Shown here one piece after another: positions 48,455 through 56,224 of a stretch of DNA of 64,000 bases. The stretch spans positions 4,214,001 through 4,278,000 of the forward strand of contig NZ_CP017886.1 of the NCBI RefSeq assembly GCF_001874645.1, written 5' to 3'. Every line of letters starts with the position of its first letter. Within the stretch, counting starts at the first letter, position 1. Origin of the DNA: Pseudomonas frederiksbergensis. Lineage in GTDB: Bacteria > Pseudomonadota > Gammaproteobacteria > Pseudomonadales > Pseudomonadaceae. The translations under genes were made by a program, and so were the position numbers. A model generated the notes under the pieces. The model had not been told where the DNA came from, did no database searches, and was given only the letters and a program-made list of their open reading frames with translations.

Positions 48455-49882
48455 CTACAGGGTCAGGAAGCCGTCGTAGAGTCCATAGGCCGCCACCAGG
48501 GCGCCAATGACTACCGCAGCGAAAATCAGCCTCTCGACAGGGGTGAAAACCGGTTTGCCCAACTCACGCTTGGCCTTGGCGAACAGGATCGCGCCGGGGG
48601 CGTAAAGCAGGGCGGACAGCAACAGGTATTTGATGCCGCCGGCGTACAGCAGCCAGATCGCGTAGATCAGCGCGATGCCACCGATGATCAGGTCTTTCTT
48701 GCGTTCGGCCAGGGCGTTTTCGTAGCTCTCGCCACGTACCGCCAGCAGCAACGCATAGGCCGCCGACCACAGGTAAGGCACCAGAATCATCGAGGTGGCG
48801 AGGTAGATCAGCGACAGGTAAGTGCTGGCCGAGAACAGGGTGATGATCAGGAAAACCTGCACCATTGCGTTGGTCAGCCACAGGGCGTTGACCGGCACGT
48901 GGTTGGCGTTCTCCTTGCGCAAAAACTCCGGCATGGTGTGGTCTTTGGCGGCAGCGAACATGATCTCCGCACACAACAGCACCCACGACAGCAACGCACC
49001 GAGCAAGGAAATGATCAGGCCGACACTGATCAGCACTGCGCCCCAGTGACCGACCACATGCTCAAGCACGGCGGCCATCGACGGGTTCTGCAGTTTGGCC
49101 AACGCGGGTTGAGTCATGATGCCCAGCGACAGCACATTCACCAGCACCAGGAACAACAGCACGGTGATGAAGCCGATGACGGTGGCTTTACCGACGTCCG
49201 AACGTTTTTCCGCTCGGGCCGAGAAGATGCTCGCGCCTTCGATGCCGATGAACACCCAGACGGTGACCAGCATCATGTTGCGCACCTGGTTCATCACGCT
49301 GCCCAATGAGGTGTTTTTCGTGCCCCAGATGTCGGCGGTAAAGATCTCCAGTTTGAAGGCGAACACCGCGATTAACACGAACAGCAGCAGCGGCACGACT
49401 TTGGCGACGGTGGTCACCAGGTTGATGAACGCCGCTTCCTTGATCCCGCGTAGCACCAGAAAGTGCACGGCCCACAGCAGCACCGAAGCGCCGATCACCG
49501 CAGCCACGGTGTTGCCTTCACCGAAGATCGGGAAGAAGTAGCCGAGGGTACTGAACAGGAGTACGAAGTACCCCACGTTACCCAACCAGGCGCTGATCCA
49601 GTAACCCCAGGCGGACGAGAAACCCATGTAGTCGCCGAAACCGGCCTTGGCGTAGGCGTAGACACCGCCATCGAGGTCAGGCTTGCGGTTGGCGAGGGTC
49701 TGGAAGACGAACGCCAGGGTCAACATGCCCACGGCCGTAATGGCCCAACCAATAAGCACGGCACCGACATCGGCACTGGCGGCCATGTTTTGCGGCAAAG
49801 AGAATATCCCGCCACCAATCATTGAACCCACTACCAGTGCGACTAAGGCACCGAGTCGTAGTTTTCCGGGAGCTTCAGACAT
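48455..49882 (-). CDS. arcD: Arginine/ornithine antiporter ArcD
   Basis: A 475-residue inner-membrane exchanger of the APC superfamily with about 12-13 helices. Start chosen at the ATG at 49880-49882 (MSEAPGKLRLGALVALVVGSMIGGGIFSLP); the Gly-rich first helix is typical. An upstream ATG at 49915 would add eleven residues. First gene of arcDABC; an ANR-type box lies 62-75 bases upstream. Confidence 0.95.
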   Translation of the reverse strand: MSEAPGKLRLGALVALVVGSMIGGGIFSLPQNMAASADVGAVLIGWAITAVGMLTLAFVFQTLANRKPDLDGGVYAYAKAGFGDYMGFSSAWGYWISAWLGNVGYFVLLFSTLGYFFPIFGEGNTVAAVIGASVLLWAVHFLVLRGIKEAAFINLVTTVAKVVPLLLFVLIAVFAFKLEIFTADIWGTKNTSLGSVMNQVRNMMLVTVWVFIGIEGASIFSARAEKRSDVGKATVIGFITVLLFLVLVNVLSLGIMTQPALAKLQNPSMAAVLEHVVGHWGAVLISVGLIISLLGALLSWVLLCAEIMFAAAKDHTMPEFLRKENANHVPVNALWLTNAMVQVFLIITLFSASTYLSLIYLATSMILVPYLWSAAYALLLAVRGESYENALAERKKDLIIGGIALIYAIWLLYAGGIKYLLLSALLYAPGAILFAKAKRELGKPVFTPVERLIFAAVVIGALVAAYGLYDGFLTL

Positions 49883-49943
49883 TGCATGACTCCATTGCCG
49901 GAGAAGAGAGACCACAGCCTAAATCCGCTCGCTGATAGAACAG

Positions 49944-49957
49944 CTGATCTGGATCAG
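49944..49957 (-). promoter_or_regulatory. ANR/FNR-type box of the arc operon
   Basis: CTGATCTGGATCAG, eight of ten defined positions of TTGAT-N4-ATCAA. A TAGGCT (minus strand, 49916-49921) about 32 bases downstream may be the -10, giving class II spacing. The rest of the 324-base gap between arcD and the next gene shows nothing else clear. Confidence 0.78.
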
Positions 49958-50206
49958 GTCATGGTCACATTCCAGTGTTAATGAATAACGTGTGAATACT
50001 TCCGAAATAGCCTGTATAGGCCACGAGAAGCCTTTTCCAGAGGCCTCGGTATAAATAAAACGGAAATGGATCCTGGATGAGCGAGTTCTAAATAAGCGTT
50101 GTTTTTTGCCGTTATCTGATTAACGTCATGCCACGCTGCCTATTTAATGGAGTGAACACTTGTTATGGTTTCAAAACATGACAAACAGTCGATATGAGAG
50201 GCAAGA

Positions 50207-51085
50207 ATGTCGCAACCGGCGCAAAAGCTTCGGCTCGACTATCAGCCGCCTTATGACTGGCCGGCGATGCTCGGCTTCTTGTCGGCGCGGGCGATTGCCG
50301 GGTTAGAGCGCGTGGCCGATGGCGTGTACTCGCGCAGCGTCAGCCTGAACGGTGTGCACGGCACGTTTTCGATTACGCCTGCGACCGGTGATGCGCTGGA
50401 CGTGAGGCTGGATTTTCCTGATGCGTCAGCCGTGCCTGAGATCGTTACGCGGTTGCGGCGGATGTTCGATCTGGACGCAGATCTGCCGCGCATCCACCAG
50501 CAACTGGTGGTTGATCCGTTGATGGCAAGGTTGATTGCCGAGCGTCCTGGCCTGCGGGTACCGGGGACGTGGGATGGGCTGGAACTGGCGATTCGTGCGG
50601 TGCTGGGTCAGCAGATTACTGTGAGTGCGGCGATCAAACTGGCGGGCAAGCTGGTTGCGCAGTATGGCGAACCGTTGTCTTCGCCGCTGTCTGGATTGAC
50701 TCATGTGTTTCCTGAAGCGGCGGTGTTGGCGGCTGCTGATCTGGCAACATTGGGAATGCCAAAAAGCCGTGGGCAGACGCTGTCTGGTGTGGCGCAGGCA
50801 TTGCTTGACGATCCCTTGTTGTTTGAAGCGGGTCGGGACGGCGGCGTTACGCGATTGATGGCATTGTGGGGGATTGGCGACTGGACGGCGCAATACATCG
50901 CTTTGCGACAGATGCGAGAGCCGGATGCGTTTCCGTCAGGGGATGTGGGATTGATCAATGCACTGGCGGCGCTGGAAGGCGGACCGGTCACACCGCGTGA
51001 ATTATTGGCCCGTGCGCAAGCCTGGCGACCGTGTCGGGCGTATGCGGCGCAGTTGCTTTGGACCTCGTTGGCTCGGGCGGATTGA
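50207..51085 (+). CDS. DNA-3-methyladenine glycosylase II, AlkA-like
   Basis: A 292-residue base-excision glycosylase. The AlkA N-terminal domain (about 1-100; LDYQPPYDWPAMLGFLSARA) is followed by the HhH-GPD domain: GQQITVSAAIKLAGKLV, LWGIGDWTAQYIALR hairpin, and the catalytic Asp246 in FPSGDVGL. It removes alkylated purines. It lacks the Ada N-terminal methyl-transfer domain found fused in some relatives. Divergent from arcD, with its own promoter somewhere in the gap; Shine-Dalgarno AGAGGCAAG. Confidence 0.9.
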   Translation: MSQPAQKLRLDYQPPYDWPAMLGFLSARAIAGLERVADGVYSRSVSLNGVHGTFSITPATGDALDVRLDFPDASAVPEIVTRLRRMFDLDADLPRIHQQLVVDPLMARLIAERPGLRVPGTWDGLELAIRAVLGQQITVSAAIKLAGKLVAQYGEPLSSPLSGLTHVFPEAAVLAAADLATLGMPKSRGQTLSGVAQALLDDPLLFEAGRDGGVTRLMALWGIGDWTAQYIALRQMREPDAFPSGDVGLINALAALEGGPVTPRELLARAQAWRPCRAYAAQLLWTSLARAD

Positions 51086-51095
51086 TGTGTAGTTG

Positions 51096-51166
51096 AAAAG
51101 ATCGCAGGCTGCGCCAGCTCCTACAGATGTGTGCCATTCCCGGAGGACCTGGCGCAGCCTGCGATC
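51096..51166. repeat. REP doublet after the glycosylase gene
   Basis: AAAAGATCGCAGGCTGCGCC... (51096-51124) and GGCGCAGCCTGCGATC (51151-51166), 16 paired bases. Between two convergent genes. Confidence 0.85.
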
Positions 51167-51173
51167 CGTTACC

Positions 51174-52523
51174 TCACCACCACTGCGCGCGATGGGAACC
51201 CAATTCCCCGGCGGGTAGCGCCCATTGCAACGGCGTGCCGGTGATCTTTAGCGGTACACGCAACCGATGCGCCGGCCCCCAAACCGTTTGCTCGATCAGC
51301 AGACCCTGATCACTGGCCTCTTCAGCACGTAACGGCTCATCCGTCCCCGGCCCCTGTTCAACCAGCAACTTCGCCGTGCGCGCCAGCGACAATCGCGCCG
51401 AGCCACCGCGCCCGGTACTCAATCGCTCAGCCAACAACTTGATCGCACTGGCTGCCATCAAATATCCGGTGGCGTGGTCCAGCGCTTGAACCGGCAACGG
51501 TGTCGGCTTGTCCGCCTGCTTCCAACCCATCCCCGCCTCAGCGAGGCCGCTGCTCATTTGCACCAGACTGTCGAAGCCCCGGCGGTTTTGCCAAGGGCCG
51601 CTCCAACCGTATGCATTCAGGCAAATGTCGATCAGGCCGGGGGCGAGTTTCTGCCGTTCGACGCTGCCGTAGCCGAGGCGTTCGAGAGCATTGGCGCGAT
51701 AACCGTGGAGCAAAATGTCGGCATCCTTGAGCAGACTTTCAAATACCCCGCGATCGCTGTTGTTGTGCAGGTCCAGGCGGGCACAGCGTTTGCCCAGGGT
51801 GACTTCCGGAATCACGCCCGCCTCGTTCCACTGCGGTGGATCAATGCGCAGCACATCGGCACCTAACCCCGCGAGGAAGCGGCTGGCAACGGGGCCGGCG
51901 AGGACGCGAGTCAGGTCCAGCACCTTGATGCCCTTCAGCGGTTGTGCGACCGAACCTTGCCAGACGGTTGAGCGCTCGCTGTTGCCAGCGGAAAAATCAA
52001 TCAGCGGCTCGGCGTTGACTGCCACCCCCTGAGGGTGGGACTGCCATTGTTGCCATGAGCGCATTTCGGCTGCGCAACCGCCAGCCTCGACCACCGCGTG
52101 TTCCAGATCGCTTTTGGCCCATTGAGCGACTTTCGCGGCCATCGCCGCTCGATCAAAGCAGTGTCCCAGCACCTGTTCGGCAGCGCTGCGGTGATGAGGG
52201 GCGTTGGTGTGCAGGCGAATCCAGCCATCGTGGGTTGCGTAGTCGCCCGCAATGGGGTCCCACAGCGGTGGCACGCTCCAGCCCATCGGGCGGATCGAGG
52301 TGGCGAACCAGAAGGAGGCGAGACGGCGGTCGACTTCAAGGTGTGGCAAGCGGCCGGTCTGTTGTTGCAGGAGTTCAGCCGTGGACTGACCGGCCGCCGC
52401 GATGCTGGCGCTGGCGAGATCCGTCACGGCAAACGCCGAGGGCAACGCGCCGGTCGAGGTGAAGGAAATCGCGGTAGCAGGCAAACCGAGCGCGGCTTGA
52501 ATGGACGTGAGTGAATCAGTCAT
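51174..52523 (-). CDS. CaiB/BaiF family III CoA-transferase
   Basis: A 449-residue protein. The second half (about 195-449) is a family III CoA-transferase: GIKVLDLTRVLAGPVASRFL, then GADVLRIDPP, NSDRGVFESLLKDADILLHG-type and GWSGPWQNRRGFDSLVQMSSG motifs. The first half (about 1-190) has no clear match of its own but resembles the N-terminal part of other long members of this family in Pseudomonas and Burkholderia. Such enzymes move CoA between organic acids; substrate is unknown. Bounded by REP elements on both sides and transcribed alone. Confidence 0.85.
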   Translation of the reverse strand: MTDSLTSIQAALGLPATAISFTSTGALPSAFAVTDLASASIAAAGQSTAELLQQQTGRLPHLEVDRRLASFWFATSIRPMGWSVPPLWDPIAGDYATHDGWIRLHTNAPHHRSAAEQVLGHCFDRAAMAAKVAQWAKSDLEHAVVEAGGCAAEMRSWQQWQSHPQGVAVNAEPLIDFSAGNSERSTVWQGSVAQPLKGIKVLDLTRVLAGPVASRFLAGLGADVLRIDPPQWNEAGVIPEVTLGKRCARLDLHNNSDRGVFESLLKDADILLHGYRANALERLGYGSVERQKLAPGLIDICLNAYGWSGPWQNRRGFDSLVQMSSGLAEAGMGWKQADKPTPLPVQALDHATGYLMAASAIKLLAERLSTGRGGSARLSLARTAKLLVEQGPGTDEPLRAEEASDQGLLIEQTVWGPAHRLRVPLKITGTPLQWALPAGELGSHRAQWW

Positions 52524-52560
52524 CGAAGGCCCTCCGGAAGAGAGCCCTGATCATAGAGCA

Positions 52561-52634
52561 AAGATTGCCGCCTGCGGCAGTTCCTACGTCGACCGTGCTC
52601 CTGTAGGCGCTGCCGCAGGCGGCGATCTTTTTTG
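52561..52634. repeat. REP doublet between CoA-transferase and chemoreceptor genes
   Basis: AAAGATTGCCGCCTGCGG... (52561-52588) and GTAGGCGCTGCCGCAGGCGGCGATC...T6 (52604-52634). T-tract could help stop rightward transcription; it lies just past the stop of the leftward chemoreceptor gene. Confidence 0.85.
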
Positions 52635-52637
52635 GGG

Positions 52638-54776
52638 CTACACCCGGAACTGATCCATCAATTTCATCTGGTGCGTCGCCAGCGAGTTCAGCTGGCTGCT
52701 GATCTGCGCCGATTCGGTGGCCTGTTCGGTCAGGGTTTCGGTGACGGTACGGATCGCCGAGACGTTGCGGTTGACCTCTTCGGCCACGGCGCTTTGCTGT
52801 TCGGCGGCGCTGGCGATTTGCAGGTTCATGTCGCTGATCACCGTGACCGCGTCGCTGATTTTGCCCAGCGCCTGCACGGCTTGTTGAATCTGTCCGGCAT
52901 TGTTGTGGGCCTGGGTCTGGCTTGAGTGCATGGTCGCCACCACACCGCGAGTGCCGCTTTGAATCCGTTCGATTACCAGGCGGATTTCTTCGACCGAATC
53001 CTGGGTGCGCTTGGCCAGGTTGCGCACTTCGTCGGCGACCACTGCAAACCCGCGACCGCTTTCCCCAGCGCGCGCCGCTTCGATTGCGGCATTGAGGGCC
53101 AGCAGGTTGGTCTGCTCGGCGATGCTGCGGATCACTTCCAGCACCGAACCGATCTGCTCGCTGTTGACGGCCAGTGCTTCGACTTCGGTCACCGCTTTGC
53201 TGACTTCTTCGGCCAGCAGATTGATGTCGCGAGTGCTGCGCTCGATGATCGACATCCCGTCGCGGGCCGATTGGTCGGCACCTTTGGCCGCGTTGGCGGC
53301 ATTTGAAGCACTGTTGGCGACGTCGTGGGCGGTGGCGCTCATTTCGTTGGACGCGGTGGCGACCTGGTCGATTTCGCGGAACTGCACCTGCATGCCTTCA
53401 CTGGTCTGGCGGGCGATTTCCGAGGACTGATCGGTGGTGCCACGAGCGTCGGTGATGCTCTGTTTGATCTGGGCGATGGTCGGTTGCAGCTTGTCGAGGA
53501 AACGGTTGAACCAGTTGACCAGTTCGCCTAGCTCATCTTTCTTGCTGTAGTTCAGGCGTTGGGTCAGGTCGCCGTCGCCGCTGGCAATTGCCTTGAGCAT
53601 TTCGGCGACGCTGTTGATCGGCCGGGTCACGCCGGAAGCGGTGAGCCAGATCAGCAGCAACCCCAGCAGAGCGGCGCCAACCGCCACCGACAGGGTTTTG
53701 AGCGTGCCGCTGTTTTGCGCGTCATCGAGCACGGCTCGCAGTTTCACCGAGTCGGCCAGCAGCACTTGCTGCGGCAGGTCGATCACCACGCCCCAGGCTT
53801 TGGAGTCGGCAATTGGGCTGACCGGATAAACAGCGCGAATCAGGTCGCCTTGCTTGAGGATTTTTGGGGTGTTGGCGCTGAGCAGTTGCAGCACGTCCTT
53901 GCCATCGGCACCGAGGGTGTCGCCGATGCTTTTACCGACCTTGCTCGCATCGGTGCTGTAGCCGGCGAGCACACCGCTGCCGGAAACAATCAGCATGTGC
54001 CCGGCACCGTTGAACAATTCGCGCTGCGAGTCGACGGCGGCGGCTTGCAGGGCGTCGAGGGCGATGTCGACGCCGACCACACCGATGGCTTTACCGTCCA
54101 CCAGCAGGGGCACGGAGATGGTGGTCATCAGCATTTCCTTGCCGGCGACGGTGTCAGCGTAGGGGTCCAGCAGGCAGGTGCGCTTGCTGTCGCGAGGGCA
54201 GGTGTACCAGCTGTTGTAGGGTGTGCCGCTCAGGCTCAGGGTGGTTTTGGTCATGTCGTCTTCGACCATGACCGTGTTGATTCCAGGGCCAGCGGCGCGG
54301 CTCCAGTAACTGGCGAAGCGCCCGACTTCGTTGGACACCCGGACGGCGTCGTTGGCGAACTCGCTGTCCTTGCCATCGAGGGTGTTGGGTTCGTAGGCGA
54401 GCCAGATGCCGAGCACCTTGGTGTTGCGTTCGAAGGCAGTTTTCAGGCTCTGGTTCAGCTCCTCACGCAAGGCGCCGGCTTCCAGCGAACGTTTGCCGGC
54501 CATTTTTCGCAGGTCGTTGATCTGGTCGGCGAGGGCGGTCACCACCAGCAGGCTTTCGCCAAAGGTCTTCTGTACCCGCACCGCTTGCTCGGCGGCCTTG
54601 GCCTGGAGCAGGTTTTCGACGCTGGCGGTGAGCATCTTCGTGCTGGAGTTGCTGACGAGCGCATCGTTCTGATGGGTCTGGTAGATGTTCATACCGACGA
54701 TCAGCCCGACCACGCCAAGCAGGCACAGTCCGGACAACAGGACAATTTTCAGGCGGATGGAAAGAGAGTCGAACAT
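52638..54776 (-). CDS. Methyl-accepting chemotaxis protein (dCache type)
   Basis: A 712-residue chemoreceptor. Start [16 protein letters not shown] at 54776, where the first membrane helix begins at residue 10; an upstream in-frame ATG adds a non-conserved leader. A large periplasmic sensor (about 35-365, dCache-like: YWSRAAGPG and WGVVIDLP are typical), a second helix (about 375-395), a HAMP domain and the signalling hairpin [25 protein letters not shown] follow. Ligand cannot be told from sequence. No methyltransferase-docking pentapeptide at the end (ends MDQFRV). Confidence 0.93.
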   Translation of the reverse strand: MFDSLSIRLKIVLLSGLCLLGVVGLIVGMNIYQTHQNDALVSNSSTKMLTASVENLLQAKAAEQAVRVQKTFGESLLVVTALADQINDLRKMAGKRSLEAGALREELNQSLKTAFERNTKVLGIWLAYEPNTLDGKDSEFANDAVRVSNEVGRFASYWSRAAGPGINTVMVEDDMTKTTLSLSGTPYNSWYTCPRDSKRTCLLDPYADTVAGKEMLMTTISVPLLVDGKAIGVVGVDIALDALQAAAVDSQRELFNGAGHMLIVSGSGVLAGYSTDASKVGKSIGDTLGADGKDVLQLLSANTPKILKQGDLIRAVYPVSPIADSKAWGVVIDLPQQVLLADSVKLRAVLDDAQNSGTLKTLSVAVGAALLGLLLIWLTASGVTRPINSVAEMLKAIASGDGDLTQRLNYSKKDELGELVNWFNRFLDKLQPTIAQIKQSITDARGTTDQSSEIARQTSEGMQVQFREIDQVATASNEMSATAHDVANSASNAANAAKGADQSARDGMSIIERSTRDINLLAEEVSKAVTEVEALAVNSEQIGSVLEVIRSIAEQTNLLALNAAIEAARAGESGRGFAVVADEVRNLAKRTQDSVEEIRLVIERIQSGTRGVVATMHSSQTQAHNNAGQIQQAVQALGKISDAVTVISDMNLQIASAAEQQSAVAEEVNRNVSAIRTVTETLTEQATESAQISSQLNSLATHQMKLMDQFRV

Positions 54777-54961
54777 GGGGCGATCTCGCGAATGGATGTC
54801 TTTTTGGCAGTGGGCCGGTGTCGACCCATTCGCCAAATCCATTTAGCGCCATTCAGTGGGCATCGGCGTGGGGATGGTTTTGCATGAGGGAAAGCCGACG
54901 AGCGGTCGGCGGAAACGTTTGCGCGATGCTTTTATGGGATGAGAACTGTGACAGGGGGGTG

Positions 54962-55363
54962 TCAGGAAACCTGCGGCAACGATTCTGGCCGCGACCAGAT
55001 CCACAGGTTTCCCAGACTCATGCCGGCGATGGCCAGATAAATCGGCCAGCTGTGATCGAGCATCACCAGCATCAAACCAGTGCACAGCAGCATGCTGACG
55101 GTGGCGCTGATTTTCGCCCGGCGAGCGATGATCTTGCCGTTGCGCCAGTTGCTGAGGATGGGGCCGAACAGACGGTGGTTTTCCAGCCAGGCACTCAGGC
55201 GTGGCGAACTTTTGGTGGCTGCCCAGGCAGCCAGCAGGATGAATTCGGTGGTCGGCAGACCCGGCACGACGATGGCAATCAGGCCCAGCGCCAGACTGGC
55301 GTAGGCGAGCAGGCCAAAGAGGATGCGGGCGAGTTTCGACGATGCGGTGAGTTTGCGGATCAT
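54962..55363 (-). CDS. YbaN/DUF454 inner-membrane protein
   Basis: A 133-residue protein of the YbaN family with two to three membrane segments (near 12-45 and 85-120). LGLIAIVVPGLPTTEFILLAAW and SPRLSAWLENHRLFGPIL are the conserved motifs. Start chosen at the ATG at 55361-55363 (MIRKLTAS); an upstream ATG lies in REP sequence. Function is unknown, but ybaN-type genes often neighbour iron or haem genes in pseudomonads, as here. Confidence 0.88.
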   Translation of the reverse strand: MIRKLTASSKLARILFGLLAYASLALGLIAIVVPGLPTTEFILLAAWAATKSSPRLSAWLENHRLFGPILSNWRNGKIIARRAKISATVSMLLCTGLMLVMLDHSWPIYLAIAGMSLGNLWIWSRPESLPQVS

Positions 55364-55367
55364 AGGT

Positions 55368-55458
55368 GTAGGAGCTGTCGCAGGCTGCGATCTTTTTCTC
55401 GAGGTCACTTGAGTCTTAAGAGCAAGATCAAAAGATCGCAGGCTTCGCCAGCTCCTAC
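55368..55458. repeat. REPIN between YbaN and haem oxygenase genes
   Basis: GTAGGAGCTGTCGCAGGCTG... (55368-55397) and AAAAGATCGCAGGCTTCGCC... (55430-55458) with a spacer ending TTAAGAGCAAGATC that closely matches the doublet at 45933-46037. Confidence 0.9.
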
Positions 55459-55504
55459 GGGGGCGTATCCCCGACAGGTTGCCAGCGTGCCCGCGAAGGG
55501 AGTA

Positions 55505-56113
55505 TCAGGCCAATTCAGGCGCAGTGGCGTAAGCCTGTTCCAGCAGCACGGTGAAGCGGTTGAACGCGTCAATCGCACCTTTCTCTACAGCCGCTTCTTC
55601 TTCAGCACTGAACTCAAGGCCGTCGAGGGTTTTGACGAAGCTTTTCCAGCCTTCGGCGCGACCGCCGGCAGGTTCTCCCAGGTGACGGGCACCGAAGGTT
55701 TCGCTCAGGCCCAGGCCCACGGCGCGCTTGATCAGGAACGCGGCACCGAGTTTCGACCCTTCGGAGACGAAGATCCAGCCCAGTGCTTGCGCCTTGCCCG
55801 GGTTGTTCACGGCACCTGCCACCGGGGCCGGAACAGCGGTTTGCAGGTCGGTCAGGTCAGCCTTGGCGGCTTCGGCGCGGCAGCGTTCCGGGAGGTCCGG
55901 GACGATGGCTATCAGCTCGGCATCGTTGTACAGCGACACCAGCTCTGACTGGAACAGGTACTGGGCAACCACGAAGCGGGCGAAGTTGGCTTGGGTTTCG
56001 AACGGTGCGTGAGCTTTCACCAACGCGTCGAGCTTGCTGTGGGGTTCATGGGTGATCTGGTTCAGGCGTTGGGAGCGCAGGCTCTGGCGTTGAGTCGTTT
56101 CGGCAGCGGTCAT
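55505..56113 (-). CDS. Biliverdin-producing haem oxygenase
   Basis: A 202-residue haem oxygenase that opens haem to biliverdin, CO and iron. Start MTAAETTQRQSLRSQRLNQI at 56113. The proximal His is in the early helix (ITHEPHSKLDAL); FLIKRAVGLGLSETFGARHL is the distal helix region with the flexible Gly (GWIFVSEGSKLGAAFL). It resembles PigA/HemO and the BphO-type enzymes. It is 111 bases downstream of the haem receptor gene on the same strand, so iron is freed from imported haem by the neighbour's product. Confidence 0.92.
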   Translation of the reverse strand: MTAAETTQRQSLRSQRLNQITHEPHSKLDALVKAHAPFETQANFARFVVAQYLFQSELVSLYNDAELIAIVPDLPERCRAEAAKADLTDLQTAVPAPVAGAVNNPGKAQALGWIFVSEGSKLGAAFLIKRAVGLGLSETFGARHLGEPAGGRAEGWKSFVKTLDGLEFSAEEEAAVEKGAIDAFNRFTVLLEQAYATAPELA

Positions 56114-56224
56114 GAAGAGGTCCTTGAAAATGAGAGGCGCGTTGTAACTAGACGAACCAGACGACGCGGCAGCGTAAAAAAACCTCACTGCGCCGAGACA
56201 GAAGCGCAGTGAGGTCGGCATGGA

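Noticed and set aside
35287..55458. CRISPR array from repeated CCTGCGGCAGC units
   Set aside because: Copies are scattered singly or as inverted pairs, not regularly spaced direct repeats; they are REP elements.
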